DNA of 52,588 bases, taken from contig SVKJ01000011.1 in the NCBI GenBank assembly GCA_015068525.1, forward strand, positions 1 to 52,588, in the 5' to 3' direction. Both the position numbers and the translations under genes were made by a program. The notes under the pieces are model-generated. The model was not told where the DNA came from. It searched no databases and was given only the letters and a program-made list of their open reading frames with translations. The stretch's first letter is position 1. Each line of letters opens with the position of its first letter. Below, one piece after another: positions 42,273 to 52,107 of the stretch. Source of the stretch: Oscillospiraceae bacterium. Its GTDB lineage: Bacteria; Bacillota; Clostridia; UMGS1840; HGM11507.

Positions 42273-43169
42273 TTGAATATTTTATCTAAGTTAGAAAATA
42301 TTACAGACAGGAAGAATATTCTTATAAATGAACCCTTAAAAAACCATACTACCTTTAAAATCGGAGGAAATGCCGATTATCTTGTTATGCCTAAAACAAG
42401 AGAAGAAATTGTAAATCTTATAAAATTCTTAAAAGATAACAGCATAAATTATTTTGTTATAGGCAACGGGTCAAATATCCTTGTAAATGACGATGGTTTC
42501 AGGGGTGTTATTATAAAATTAGGTTCACAGTTTTCAAGTGCAACTGTTTTGGGAAATAAAATTGTTTTAGATGCAGGTATTACGCTTAAAAAAATCTCAA
42601 ACATTTTAACCAAAGAAGGCTTAAAAGGTTTCGAAGAACTTTCAGGAATACCAGGAAGTCTTGGCGGAGCAATTTATATGAATGCAGGGGCATACGGAAG
42701 AGAAATAAAAGATGTACTTTATGATGTTACTTTTATAAACAGTTTATGCGAAATTGAAACTTTAGAACTAAAAGATATAGAAATGAAGTACAGGGAAACT
42801 CTTTTTTCAAAAGAGAATCTTGTTGTTTTGGGTGCAACATTAATTTTGGAAAAAGGCGATAAAGAAGAAATTAAAAAAAGAGTAAGAGAAGTAACAAAAA
42901 TGCGTGTTGATAAGCAACCCCTTAATTATCCGAGCGCAGGAAGTACTTTCAAAAGGCCCGAAGGGCATTTTGCAGGAAAACTTATCGAAGATGCAAACTT
43001 AAAAGGTTACACAGTCGGCGGTGCTAAAATTTCTAAAAAGCATGCAGGCTTTGTTATAAATTACAACAATGCTACTTTTAATGATGTTATAACTTTAACA
43101 GAGAACGTTAAAAAAGAAGTAAAGGAAAAATTCGGAGTAGAACTTGAACTTGAAGTGAAAGTTTTATAG
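42273..43169 (+). CDS. murB: UDP-N-acetylenolpyruvoylglucosamine reductase
   Basis: 298 residues. FAD enzyme that reduces the enolpyruvyl group to give UDP-N-acetylmuramic acid for peptidoglycan. FAD-binding segments are IGNGSNILVNDDGFRGVIIK and SGIPGSLGGAIYMNAGAYG; the substrate region is PLNYPSAGSTFKRPEGHFAG with the catalytic Ser of the type II form, and KHAGFVINYNNAT. The start is TTG 42273 with AAAGGAG 7 bases upstream. It lies 16 bases after the PHP gene and 10 bases before whiA. Confidence 0.95.
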   Translation: MNILSKLENITDRKNILINEPLKNHTTFKIGGNADYLVMPKTREEIVNLIKFLKDNSINYFVIGNGSNILVNDDGFRGVIIKLGSQFSSATVLGNKIVLDAGITLKKISNILTKEGLKGFEELSGIPGSLGGAIYMNAGAYGREIKDVLYDVTFINSLCEIETLELKDIEMKYRETLFSKENLVVLGATLILEKGDKEEIKKRVREVTKMRVDKQPLNYPSAGSTFKRPEGHFAGKLIEDANLKGYTVGGAKISKKHAGFVINYNNATFNDVITLTENVKKEVKEKFGVELELEVKVL

Positions 43170-43179
43170 AGGTAATACT

Positions 43180-44085
43180 ATGTCATTTTGTAAAAAAGTA
43201 AAAAACGAAATATGCTCTGCTAAGTTGGAGAGAAATTGTTGCGTCAAAGCATTTTTAAATTCTGCTTTTGCGTTTTTTAATACGGTTTCTTCCGACAGAA
43301 TAAAAATGAATATAGAAAGTAAAGAGGTAGCATCTTATTTAAATGAACTTATGGCTTCTTATTTTAAAGAGTATGACGACATTCAGTTTAAACCTTTAAA
43401 AAATCATAAAGGTTATACACTTGATATAAAAGATAAGGATACGATTTTATATATTGCTAAAAAACTTTCTTTATATAACAAAAGAACAAATCAGATAAGC
43501 GGAAATCTTAATGATGATTTTTCTATAAACCCATGCTGTCAGAGAATGGCGACTATAGGTGCCTTTTTAGTGTCAGGCTCAGTAACCAATCCGCAAAGAG
43601 CTTATCATTTTGAGATTTCCAACAGAAAAAAAGATAATCTTCACAAAATAAATGAAATTTTAGTAAGTATGGACTTCTTCCCTAAAATAATAAAAAGAGG
43701 CTCGGAATACGTGCTTTACATAAAAGAAAAAGAAATGATAGCAGATATGCTTAACTTCTTAAACTGTAAGGAAACTTTTTTTGAATATCACGATGCGATT
43801 ATATTAAAGGATAAGAAAAATCAGTTGAACAGGCAGTTAAACTGCGAAAGTGCCAATATGGATAAAACGGTAAATGCAGCAGTTCATCAGATAATGGCAA
43901 TAAGAAATTTAAAGGAATCGGGAAAATTTGATTTACTTTCTGATAGTCTAAAAGAAATAGCGAATTTAAGGCTTGAAAATCCTGACGCTTCTCTTACCGA
44001 ACTTGCACAGTTATCTAAAACTCCTATAACTCGTTCGGGGATAAACCATCGTCTTAAAAAAATAATAGAATTTGAAGGAAAATAA
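43180..44085 (+). CDS. whiA: DNA-binding protein WhiA
   Basis: 301 residues. WhiA has a LAGLIDADG-like N-terminal fold without nuclease activity and a C-terminal helix-turn-helix; in Firmicutes it influences cell division and chromosome segregation. Here the N-terminal part holds CCQRMATIGAFLVSGSVTNP and YHFEISNRKKDN, and the C-terminal HTH reads SLTELAQLSKTPITRSGINH followed by RLKKIIEF. In most clostridia rapZ and yvcK lie between murB and whiA; here they are absent. dnaE begins two bases after its stop. Confidence 0.94.
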   Translation: MSFCKKVKNEICSAKLERNCCVKAFLNSAFAFFNTVSSDRIKMNIESKEVASYLNELMASYFKEYDDIQFKPLKNHKGYTLDIKDKDTILYIAKKLSLYNKRTNQISGNLNDDFSINPCCQRMATIGAFLVSGSVTNPQRAYHFEISNRKKDNLHKINEILVSMDFFPKIIKRGSEYVLYIKEKEMIADMLNFLNCKETFFEYHDAIILKDKKNQLNRQLNCESANMDKTVNAAVHQIMAIRNLKESGKFDLLSDSLKEIANLRLENPDASLTELAQLSKTPITRSGINHRLKKIIEFEGK

Positions 44086-44087
44086 CA

Positions 44088-47000
44088 ATGGGGAATTTTT
44101 GTCATTTGCACGTGCATACAAAGTACAGTTTGTTAGACGGGCTTTGTGATATTGACAATTTAATAAAAAAAGCAAAAACTCTGGGACAGGACGCTATTGC
44201 AATTACCGACCACGGTAATATGTTCGGTGCCATAGAGTTTTATAAGTGTGCAAAAAAAAATGATATAAAACCCATTATAGGCTGTGAAGTTTATGTCGCT
44301 TCAAAAAGCCGTTTTGAGAAAGACCCTAATGAAAAATATAACCATCTTATCCTCCTTTGTAAAAACAATGAGGGATATCATAATTTAATGAAACTTGTTT
44401 CTTTAGGCTCGCTTGAGGGATATTATTATAAGCCGAGAGTCGATTATGAACTTTTAATGAAATATTCGGAAGGGTTAGTATGTCTTACTGCCTGTCTTTA
44501 TGGTGCTTTTTCTCAGGCACTTATAGATAATAATATTAATGAGGCAGAGGATGTTATTACTACATTAAAAAAAATATATAAGGACGATTTGTATGTGGAA
44601 CTTCAGGACCATAATCTGAAAGAACAAAGAATGATTATAAATAAACAAATCGAACTTGCAAGAAAGCATAATGTTAAGCTTGTCGCAACTAACGATGTTC
44701 ATTATATAGAAAAACAAGATGCATTCTATCAGGAAGTTTTGATGTGTATTCAAATGCAGAAAACTTTAGCCGACGAGGACAGAATGAAGTTTGGCTCGGA
44801 CGAACTTTATTTAAAGAGCGAAGAGGAAATGCTCGACCTTTTTTCCTATGTAAAAGAAGCGGTCTATAACACAGGAGAAATTAAAGATAAAGATAATTTA
44901 GATATTGAATTTGGCAAATACCATCTTCCAAAATACCATCTTCCCGAAGGCGAAACGGCAGAGAATTATCTTTATAATCTGTGCCTTTCAGGGCTTAAGA
45001 AAAGATATGAAAATTACGAAGACAATTTAGAAAGATTAAATTATGAACTTGATACGATAAATAAAATGGGTTTTACCGATTATTTTCTTATAGTATGGGA
45101 TTTTATAAACTATGCTAAAAGTAATAATATTCCCGTAGGTCCCGGAAGAGGGTCTGCTGCGGGAAGTATCGTTTCATATTGTCTTGGAATTACCAATCTT
45201 GACCCTATTAAATACGGGCTTATTTTCGAAAGATTTTTAAACAGCGAAAGGGTAACCATGCCCGATATAGATATTGACTTCTGCTACGAAAGACGAGGAG
45301 AAGTTATTGATTATGTAACAAGAAAATATGGGGAAGATAAAGTTTCCCAGATAATAACTTTCGGAACTTTAGGGGCAAAACAGGCAGTAAGGGACGTTTG
45401 CCGTGCTTTGGATTTTCCCTATATAGAAGGGGACAGGATTGCAAAACTTATTCCGTTCGGCCCTAATGTAACCCTTAAAGGAGCAATTGATGAAGTTCCC
45501 GAACTTAAAAAATTATATGAAAATGAAGAAAATGTAAAAAAAATAATAGATATATCCTTAAAAATCGAGGGACTTCCTCGCCATTCGTCTATCCATGCAG
45601 CAGGAGTTGTAATAACTAATAAACCGATTATGGAATATGTCCCTTTGCATAAAGGAGATAACGCTGTTGCAACTCAGTATACTATGACAACATTAGAAGA
45701 ACTTGGTCTTTTAAAAATGGATTTTTTAGGTATAAGGAATTTAACCGTAATAAATGATACCTTAAAAATCATTAAAGAAAAAACAGGTGTCGATATAGAT
45801 ATTGATAAGATAGATTATAATGACAGTAAAGTTTATACCCTATTCCAAAGAGGCGATACAGACGGAGTTTTCCAGTTTGAAAGTTATGGTATGCGAAAAT
45901 TCTTAAAAGAATTCAAACCCCAAAAACTTGAAGATTTAATTCTTGCCGTATCCATTTACCGTCCGGGTCCTATGCAGGAAATTCCTAATCTTATAAAAAA
46001 CAAAGAAAATGAAAATGAAATAACCTATGACCACGAAATGCTAAGGGATATTCTTTCTGTTACTTACGGATGTATAGTATATCAGGAGCAGGTTATGGAA
46101 ATTTTTAAGAAACTTGCAGGATATACTTTGGGTAAAGCGGATATTGTTCGCCGTGCTATGTCTAAAAAGAAAATAGATGTATTAAATAAGGAAGAGGAAG
46201 TTTTTATCACAGGATGTGAGAAAAACAATATTCCAAAAAATATCTCCCTTAAAATATTTGATAAAATAAAAGAATTTGCAAAATATGCCTTTAATAAATC
46301 CCATGCCGCATGCTATGCTTATGTGGCTTATCAGACTGCATACTTAAGATATTATTATAAAACAGAGTTTATGGCAGCACTTATGACAAGTTTTACCGAA
46401 AACCAGAATAAAATCATAGAGTATATTAAAACTTGTGATAATGTCGGAATAAAAGTTATTTCACCATCTGTGAATTTAAGCGATATTAAATTCACAGCGA
46501 TGGACGGGAATATTATTTTCGGTCTTAATGCCATAAAAAATGTAGGCTATAATACTGCAAAAGAAATAGTGGCAGAAAGAAATCAAAAAGGAAAGTTCTC
46601 AGACTTTGATGATTTTGTTATGCGTATGGTTGACAGGGACTCGAACAAAAGAGCAATAGAAAGTCTTATTAAAGCAGGTGCTTTTGACGAGTTTTCGGAC
46701 AGGCTCCCTCTTCTTAAAACTTATGAGGAAACAATTGATTTTTATCTTAATAATAAAAAGAGTAATGTTCCTGGTCAGTTAAATCTTTTTGAAAGTTATG
46801 AAACCGAAAAGAGAAAACCTGTAAAAAAGACGGGAGATAATAATTCGCCTTTGTGTCTTAAGATGGAAAAAGAAGTGCTTGGTGTTTACCTTTCCACACA
46901 TCCGCTTAAAAACAAGGAAGACATTATTAAAAAAGTAGTTACAGATTACAGTTATATACTAAATGATACTGAAAACATAAACTTAAAAGATGGAAAAAAT

Positions 47001-47465
47001 GTAACTATGGTCGGAATAATAGAAAATAAAAATGTGCGTGCAACAAGAAAAGGCGACCAGATGGCAACTTTCAGATTAGAGGATATGTACGGCTCTGCGG
47101 AAATGATTGTTTTCCCTAAAGCATTTTCAAAGTACAGTACATTTATATCAAATGACTCAGTTGTCTTAGTAAAAGGAACTCTTATAATAAATGAAGATGA
47201 AAGAAAAGTAAATGTAACGGAAATTTCTCTTTTTAATGAAGAAGCAATTACCGAAAAACTTTATATACGAATAAAGGATAACTCTCTTATTGATAAAATG
47301 AAAGTGATTTTAAAAGAGTACAGCGGAAGTACGCCTGTATATGTTTACTTTGAAAAAGAAAAGAAAAACACTCTGGCAGAAAAATCTATGTGGGTAACTT
47401 TAAGTAAAACACTAAAGAAAGAACTTACTGAACTTTTAGGGGAAGAAAATGTTGTAATAAAATAG
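44088..47465 (+). CDS. dnaE: DNA polymerase III alpha subunit, DnaE type
   Basis: 1125 residues. In PolC-containing bacteria DnaE extends the RNA primer before PolC takes over and also supports repair synthesis. A PHP domain opens the protein (HLHVHTKYSLLDGL). The polymerase active site is MPDIDIDFCYERRGEVIDYV near residue 390. Later come YRPGPMQEIPNLI, a helix-hairpin-helix region, a clamp-binding motif QLNLF near residue 897, and a C-terminal OB fold (about 975-1060). It has no exonuclease insert. The ribosome site lies in the end of whiA. A hairpin array starts just after the stop. Confidence 0.96.
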   Translation: MGNFCHLHVHTKYSLLDGLCDIDNLIKKAKTLGQDAIAITDHGNMFGAIEFYKCAKKNDIKPIIGCEVYVASKSRFEKDPNEKYNHLILLCKNNEGYHNLMKLVSLGSLEGYYYKPRVDYELLMKYSEGLVCLTACLYGAFSQALIDNNINEAEDVITTLKKIYKDDLYVELQDHNLKEQRMIINKQIELARKHNVKLVATNDVHYIEKQDAFYQEVLMCIQMQKTLADEDRMKFGSDELYLKSEEEMLDLFSYVKEAVYNTGEIKDKDNLDIEFGKYHLPKYHLPEGETAENYLYNLCLSGLKKRYENYEDNLERLNYELDTINKMGFTDYFLIVWDFINYAKSNNIPVGPGRGSAAGSIVSYCLGITNLDPIKYGLIFERFLNSERVTMPDIDIDFCYERRGEVIDYVTRKYGEDKVSQIITFGTLGAKQAVRDVCRALDFPYIEGDRIAKLIPFGPNVTLKGAIDEVPELKKLYENEENVKKIIDISLKIEGLPRHSSIHAAGVVITNKPIMEYVPLHKGDNAVATQYTMTTLEELGLLKMDFLGIRNLTVINDTLKIIKEKTGVDIDIDKIDYNDSKVYTLFQRGDTDGVFQFESYGMRKFLKEFKPQKLEDLILAVSIYRPGPMQEIPNLIKNKENENEITYDHEMLRDILSVTYGCIVYQEQVMEIFKKLAGYTLGKADIVRRAMSKKKIDVLNKEEEVFITGCEKNNIPKNISLKIFDKIKEFAKYAFNKSHAACYAYVAYQTAYLRYYYKTEFMAALMTSFTENQNKIIEYIKTCDNVGIKVISPSVNLSDIKFTAMDGNIIFGLNAIKNVGYNTAKEIVAERNQKGKFSDFDDFVMRMVDRDSNKRAIESLIKAGAFDEFSDRLPLLKTYEETIDFYLNNKKSNVPGQLNLFESYETEKRKPVKKTGDNNSPLCLKMEKEVLGVYLSTHPLKNKEDIIKKVVTDYSYILNDTENINLKDGKNVTMVGIIENKNVRATRKGDQMATFRLEDMYGSAEMIVFPKAFSKYSTFISNDSVVLVKGTLIINEDERKVNVTEISLFNEEAITEKLYIRIKDNSLIDKMKVILKEYSGSTPVYVYFEKEKKNTLAEKSMWVTLSKTLKKELTELLGEENVVIK

Positions 47466-47466
47466 C

Positions 47467-47654
47467 ATTGCTGTAGCAATACAGCTAAATTCGCTATCGC
47501 GAACTAAATTGAGTAAACTCAGCTAAATTATTTCGTAGCTAAATTGACCTATGGTCAGCTGGTAGCGAATTTAATTTAGCTGTTTTGAAAAAACAATTTA
47601 GCTATGGCGTGAAACAAAATAATTTAGCTTTGAACTATAGTTCAAAATTTAGCT
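47467..47654. repeat. Array of different mini-hairpins joined by agctaaatt units, mirrored about its centre
   Basis: Perfect hairpins with different stems: attgct-gt-agcaat (47467-47480), ttcgc-tatc-gcgaa (47490-47503), gagt-aa-actc (47511-47520), tgacc-tat-ggtca (47545-47557), tgtttt-gaa-aaaaca (47581-47595), tttgaac-tata-gttcaaa (47629-47646). The linker agctaaatt (or a slight variant) recurs four times in the left half (47483-47491, 47502-47510, 47521-47529, 47537-47545) and, as its complement aatttagct, four times in the right half (47573-47581, 47595-47603, 47621-47629, 47646-47654). It is non-coding and fills the 215-base gap after dnaE. Confidence 0.88.
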
Positions 47655-47680
47655 GAAATAAACTGAATGGATGTGATAAT

Positions 47681-48034
47681 ATGGCAGAAAGTATAATGCT
47701 TGTTAAAGCAAAAGATTTTGCTGTTGAGATTATAAATATGTGCAAAATGATTAAGGAAACAAAACGGGAGAGTGTTTTAACAAATCAACTTATACGTTCC
47801 GGAACATCAATCGGTGCAAATATTCATGAATCGAAATATGCACATGGTACTGCTGATTTTATTTCTAAAATGCAAATTGCCTTGAAGGAATGTTATGAAT
47901 CAGAATATTGGTTAGAACTTCTTAATAGAACGGGATATTTATGCGATGAACAGTATAAATCAATAGCTAATAATTGTGGGCAAATTCGCAGAATGTTAAT
48001 ATCTTCAATTAATACTGTTAAGACAAAACAATGA
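47681..48034 (+). CDS. Four-helix-bundle protein (S23/23S rRNA intervening-sequence type)
   Basis: 117 residues, all helical. The conserved core of the family is clear: LTNQLIRSGTSIGANIHESK and FISKMQIALKECYESEYWLE with LLNRTGYL. Such proteins were first met in intervening sequences of 23S rRNA genes, but most, like this one, are free-standing, and their role is unknown; many occur in variable regions near defence or mobile genes. Here it opens the accessory region after the hairpin array. The ribosome site GGATGTG is moderate. Confidence 0.88.
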   Translation: MAESIMLVKAKDFAVEIINMCKMIKETKRESVLTNQLIRSGTSIGANIHESKYAHGTADFISKMQIALKECYESEYWLELLNRTGYLCDEQYKSIANNCGQIRRMLISSINTVKTKQ

Positions 48035-48105
48035 GTTTTGATGCGAATGATAATAGTGCCAAATGTTGACAAGGTCAATATATAACATAAGAAAGAAGTG
48101 AAAAT

Positions 48106-49113
48106 ATGGTTGAATCAAAAGTCTGTAATTTCCAAGATTTATATAGAAAGTACTGCTCTGAAGAAACACCAACAAGGTTTTTCGAATTATTCCACTACAC
48201 AAGTGCAGATGGCTTATTAGGCATAGTAAAAAATGAGCAAGACGAACGTGGAAAACTTCACTTTTGGTTTACAAGAAGCGATTGTTTGAATGATACATCT
48301 GAAGGAATCCATATTTTGTCTTTGTTTCGTGAAATGTGTTCTAATTTGCTCAAAGAAAATGTTATAACTCAATCTTTTTATGATGCTATAAAAAGCGCAG
48401 AAATTTCTGACCATCACTTTGTAAATTTTCCAATTCCTTCTCGCGAAGATTTCACACATGAAAGTGTATTGGATTGTGTTCCGTGTCATGCCTATATATG
48501 CAGTTTTTCATTAAAAGAGGATTCTCTTGATATGTGGAGATATTACTCTAAAGGCAACGGAGGTTACGGACTAAAATGCTATTCATTACTTTTTGATGAG
48601 TATAAAGATTATGAGTATTCTGACTATCAAGAAGATGCAATGTTTAGTTTAATTCGATCTTATAGAGTAATCTATAGTGATGAAGAAAAAAAGCAAATTC
48701 TAAAGAATATAATTACGGATACCTTTAATGCGTTTGAATATTCTAATGAGGCAATAGACGACAAATATAAAGAAGCAAAAGGTTTCATTCAACATACTTT
48801 GAAAGTTTTTCAATTTCAATTTAAACATGAATGCTATTCAACGGAACAAGAGTTTAGATTTGTTTTTTATTTACCCTATGAAAGGCCTAAGTTGTTAGAA
48901 AACAAAATGCCAAGTGTAAAATTCAGGGCACAAAATGGAATGCTGATTCCTTATATTGATTTAGTTGTAGAAAAAGGAAATTCTTATTTAAGTGAAGTAT
49001 TGATTAGTCCTTTTGTTGAAAATAAAAATATAGTGGCAACTACAAGAGATTATTTAACGAGTTGTGGTTTTCGTTGTATAGTAAATAAATCAGAACTGCC
49101 GGTAAGAAGATAA
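48106..49113 (+). CDS. DUF2971-like protein
   Basis: 335 residues. The opening motif FHYTSADGLLGIVKN, the LHFWFTRSDCLNDTSEGIHI that follows, and YICSFSLKEDSLDMWRYYSK plus GNGGYGLK are the layout of DUF2971: a short HYTS motif, an ND..E box and a CFS...WRYY box. These proteins are frequent in defence islands and prophage, but their activity is not known. No membrane segment. Cys codons are frequent. It lies between the S23 gene and an MmeI-type enzyme, 149 bases before the latter, with an AAGAAG ribosome site. Confidence 0.75.
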   Translation: MVESKVCNFQDLYRKYCSEETPTRFFELFHYTSADGLLGIVKNEQDERGKLHFWFTRSDCLNDTSEGIHILSLFREMCSNLLKENVITQSFYDAIKSAEISDHHFVNFPIPSREDFTHESVLDCVPCHAYICSFSLKEDSLDMWRYYSKGNGGYGLKCYSLLFDEYKDYEYSDYQEDAMFSLIRSYRVIYSDEEKKQILKNIITDTFNAFEYSNEAIDDKYKEAKGFIQHTLKVFQFQFKHECYSTEQEFRFVFYLPYERPKLLENKMPSVKFRAQNGMLIPYIDLVVEKGNSYLSEVLISPFVENKNIVATTRDYLTSCGFRCIVNKSELPVRR

Positions 49114-49120
49114 GTCGCAA

Positions 49121-49148
49121 AATGTTCTTATAATGGTGATGGAACATT
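49121..49148. promoter_or_regulatory. Small inverted repeat upstream of the MmeI-type gene
   Basis: Arms aatgttc (49121-49127) and gaacatt (49142-49148) enclose 14 bases containing tataat. It sits 10 bases after the DUF2971-like stop. It could be an operator or the remnant of a terminator; evidence is limited to the symmetry. Confidence 0.35.
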
Positions 49149-49262
49149 GCATGGTTTGTTATAAAAATGATTCTAATTTGTTATGTTTTTCTATAACTTA
49201 ACACAATGCTAAATCGAGAGTTTGTAAATAATAGATACAAATGACAAATCGGAGGAAAACTT

Positions 49263-52025
49263 ATGAGAGATAAAGAACAAAGAACAGCAATAAAAAAGTT
49301 TGTTGAATATTGGTCAGACAAAGGATATGAAAAGGGCGAAAGCCAGCCATTCTGGATTGAATTACTGGGTAATGTCTTTGGTGTGGAAAACCCCGCCCAT
49401 TACATAAAATTTGAAGAACAGGTACATTTGGACCATACTAGTTTTATAGATGGATTTATACCTTCAACACATGTTTTGATAGAGCAAAAGGGTGCAGGGA
49501 AAGATTTGAGAAAAGCCATTAAACAATCAGACGGCAGTTCCCTTACGCCTTTTCAGCAAGCACAACGTTATTCTGCGGTATTACCTTATTCAAAGCGTCC
49601 TCGTTGGATAATAACTTGTAACTTTGAAGAATTCTTGATATATGATATGGAAAAACCTACAGGAGAGCCTGAAAGCATCTTGCTTAAAAACTTAGAGAAA
49701 GAGTATTATCGCCTGCAATTTCTTGTGGATGCAGAGGATGAAAATATTAAAAAAGAAATGGAAATCTCTATACAGGCGGGAGATATTGTAGGAATGCTTT
49801 ATGACGAACTTTTAAAACAGTATTTAAACCCCAATAATGAAGATTCGCTTAAGAGCCTTAATATGCTTTGTGTTCGTTTGGTATTTTGTCTCTATGCAGA
49901 AGATGCAGGTATCTTTGGAGGGCATAATAAGTTTCATAATTATTTGAAAAATGTATCAGCAAAGGATGCACGTAGAGCGTTGATTGATTTGTTTAAGGTG
50001 CTTGATACAAAACCGGAAGAACGTGACCCATACATGGACAAGGCACTTCTTGATTTCCCTTACGTAAATGGTGGTTTGTTTGCAGATGAAAATATAGAAA
50101 TACCACAACTCAATGAGAAAATATTGAATTTAATTCTTGAAAAAGCAAGCGAAGATTTTGATTGGAGTGGTATCAGTCCCACTATCTTCGGAGCGGTGTT
50201 TGAAAGCACATTAAATCCAGAAACAAGACGTAGCGGTGGTATGCATTATACATCTATTGAAAATATACATAAGGTAATTGCCCCATTGTTTTTGGACGAA
50301 CTGCGTGAAGAGTTTGATAGTATTTGCAGTATAAAGGTCGGCAAAGTTCGTGAAAATAAAATAGAAGCATTCAGAGAAAAACTGGCAAGTCTTACATTTT
50401 TAGACCCTGCTTGCGGAAGCGGTAATTTCCTTACAGAAACCTATATGTCTTTAAGACGTTTGGAAAATGAGGCTCTGCTCGAACTTACAGGGGGTCAGAT
50501 GCTTCTTGATTTAGGTAATGTTATAAAGGTATCTATCGGTCAGTTCTACGGTATAGAAATTAACGACTTTGCAGTTACGGTTGCAAAGACAGCCCTATGG
50601 ATAGCAGAAAGTCAGATGCTTAAAGAGACAGAGAGCATTATAAACATGGACTTGGACTTTTTACCCCTTAAATCTTATGCAAATATTGTAGAGGGTAATG
50701 CTTTACGTATTGATTGGGAATCGGTTGTTCCGAAAAATAAACTTAACTATATTATGGGTAATCCGCCGTTTGTGGGCGCTCGACTTATGAGTAAAGAACA
50801 AAAGGAGGATTTACTAACAGTATTTGGTGCTAAATGGAAAAATGCAGGTAATCTTGATTATGTTTCTTGTTGGTATAAAAAATCTGTAGATTTAATGGAA
50901 GAAACATCGATTAGAACTGCTCTTGTGTCAACGAATTCTGTGGTACAGGGAGATAGTGTTGCTATTCTTTGGAAACAATTGTTTGAAAAAGGGGTGCATA
51001 TAGACTTTGCACACCAAACTTTTCATTGGGAAAGCGAAGCGAATAATAAGGCTCAAGTGTATTGTGTTATAATTGGTTTTAGTATTGCTGTATTGAACCG
51101 AAAAAAAATTATATATTCTTCTGAAAGACCAATGATTGCAGCAAATATCAATGCTTATTTAATAGATGCACCGAATACATTTATTGAAAGTAAATCGCTT
51201 CCTTTGTGTAATGTTCCTAAAATGGATTTTGGTAGTATGCCTAATGATGGTGGTTTTTTAAGCAACTATTCAAGAGATGAGAAAGATATGATTTTAAATA
51301 ATTATCCTGAGGCAGAACCAATGTTTAAGAAAATCGTTGGTGCACAAGAATTCATAAATAATACAGAGCGATATTGCTTGTGGCTAAAAGGGATTTCTCC
51401 AAAAGATATAAAACAAATACCACCAATAATACATGCTGTTGAAAATGTTAGACAAGTTCGTAGTAACAGTAATCGAGAAGCAACAAGAAAACTTGCCGAA
51501 ACACCAACTTTGTTTGGGGAAATAAGACAACCGGAAACAGACTATTTACTCATTCCAAGCGCTACTACCCAAAAAAGAAAATATATTCCTATTGGGTTTA
51601 TGAATAAGGACGTTATTTCAACGAATTTAAATCTAATAATATCAAATGCTAATTTATACCATTTTGGTGTTTTAACATCTAATGTTCACATGTGTTGGAT
51701 GAGGGCGGTATGTGGTAGATTGGGAGATAATTATAGGTATTCTATAAAAATCGTTTATAATAATTTCCCTTGGCCGACACCTACAGCAGAGCAACAGGCA
51801 AAGATAGAAAAGACGGCGCAAGCTATACTTGACGCACGCGCATTATATCCCGATTGCTCTCTTGCAGACTTATATGACGAATTGACTATGCCTCCCGAAC
51901 TGCGTAAGGCACATCAGGAAAATGACCGAGCAGTAATGCAGGCTTACGGATTTGATGTAAAGTCCACAACGGAAAGTTCTTGTGTAGCAGAACTTATGAA
52001 AATGTATCAGGAATTGACAAAATAA
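49263..52025 (+). CDS. MmeI-family type IIL restriction-modification enzyme
   Basis: 920 residues combining nuclease and adenine methyltransferase. The N-terminal nuclease has the PD-(D/E)XK pattern Asp63, Glu74 and Lys76 (DGFIPSTHVLIEQKGAGKDL), with the spacing of MmeI. A helical spacer follows (LVFCLYAEDAGIFGGHNKF). The methylase domain has motif I as DPACGSGNF (Asp381 onward), the upstream GGMHYTSIENIHKVIAPLFL, and catalytic motif IV NPPF at 500-503. A target-recognition part (about 620-800) and a C-terminal domain end the protein. Such single-chain enzymes methylate one strand and cut about 20 bases away. The length is standard and the key residues are intact. Arginine is often CGT here, unlike the AGA-rich core genes. 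GGAGG precedes the ATG. Confidence 0.88.
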   Translation: MRDKEQRTAIKKFVEYWSDKGYEKGESQPFWIELLGNVFGVENPAHYIKFEEQVHLDHTSFIDGFIPSTHVLIEQKGAGKDLRKAIKQSDGSSLTPFQQAQRYSAVLPYSKRPRWIITCNFEEFLIYDMEKPTGEPESILLKNLEKEYYRLQFLVDAEDENIKKEMEISIQAGDIVGMLYDELLKQYLNPNNEDSLKSLNMLCVRLVFCLYAEDAGIFGGHNKFHNYLKNVSAKDARRALIDLFKVLDTKPEERDPYMDKALLDFPYVNGGLFADENIEIPQLNEKILNLILEKASEDFDWSGISPTIFGAVFESTLNPETRRSGGMHYTSIENIHKVIAPLFLDELREEFDSICSIKVGKVRENKIEAFREKLASLTFLDPACGSGNFLTETYMSLRRLENEALLELTGGQMLLDLGNVIKVSIGQFYGIEINDFAVTVAKTALWIAESQMLKETESIINMDLDFLPLKSYANIVEGNALRIDWESVVPKNKLNYIMGNPPFVGARLMSKEQKEDLLTVFGAKWKNAGNLDYVSCWYKKSVDLMEETSIRTALVSTNSVVQGDSVAILWKQLFEKGVHIDFAHQTFHWESEANNKAQVYCVIIGFSIAVLNRKKIIYSSERPMIAANINAYLIDAPNTFIESKSLPLCNVPKMDFGSMPNDGGFLSNYSRDEKDMILNNYPEAEPMFKKIVGAQEFINNTERYCLWLKGISPKDIKQIPPIIHAVENVRQVRSNSNREATRKLAETPTLFGEIRQPETDYLLIPSATTQKRKYIPIGFMNKDVISTNLNLIISNANLYHFGVLTSNVHMCWMRAVCGRLGDNYRYSIKIVYNNFPWPTPTAEQQAKIEKTAQAILDARALYPDCSLADLYDELTMPPELRKAHQENDRAVMQAYGFDVKSTTESSCVAELMKMYQELTK

Positions 52026-52107
52026 TGATTTTTAAGATTTTGACTTAATGTGAGCCTAGTAAGGATGTCGAAAAATATTGAAATATAAAAGGTGGTATTG
52101 AATAACA

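Noticed and set aside
47467..47654. Possible CRISPR array or tRNA-like cluster.
   Set aside because: Units are 9 bases and reverse orientation midway; no cloverleaf can be drawn; no cas gene.
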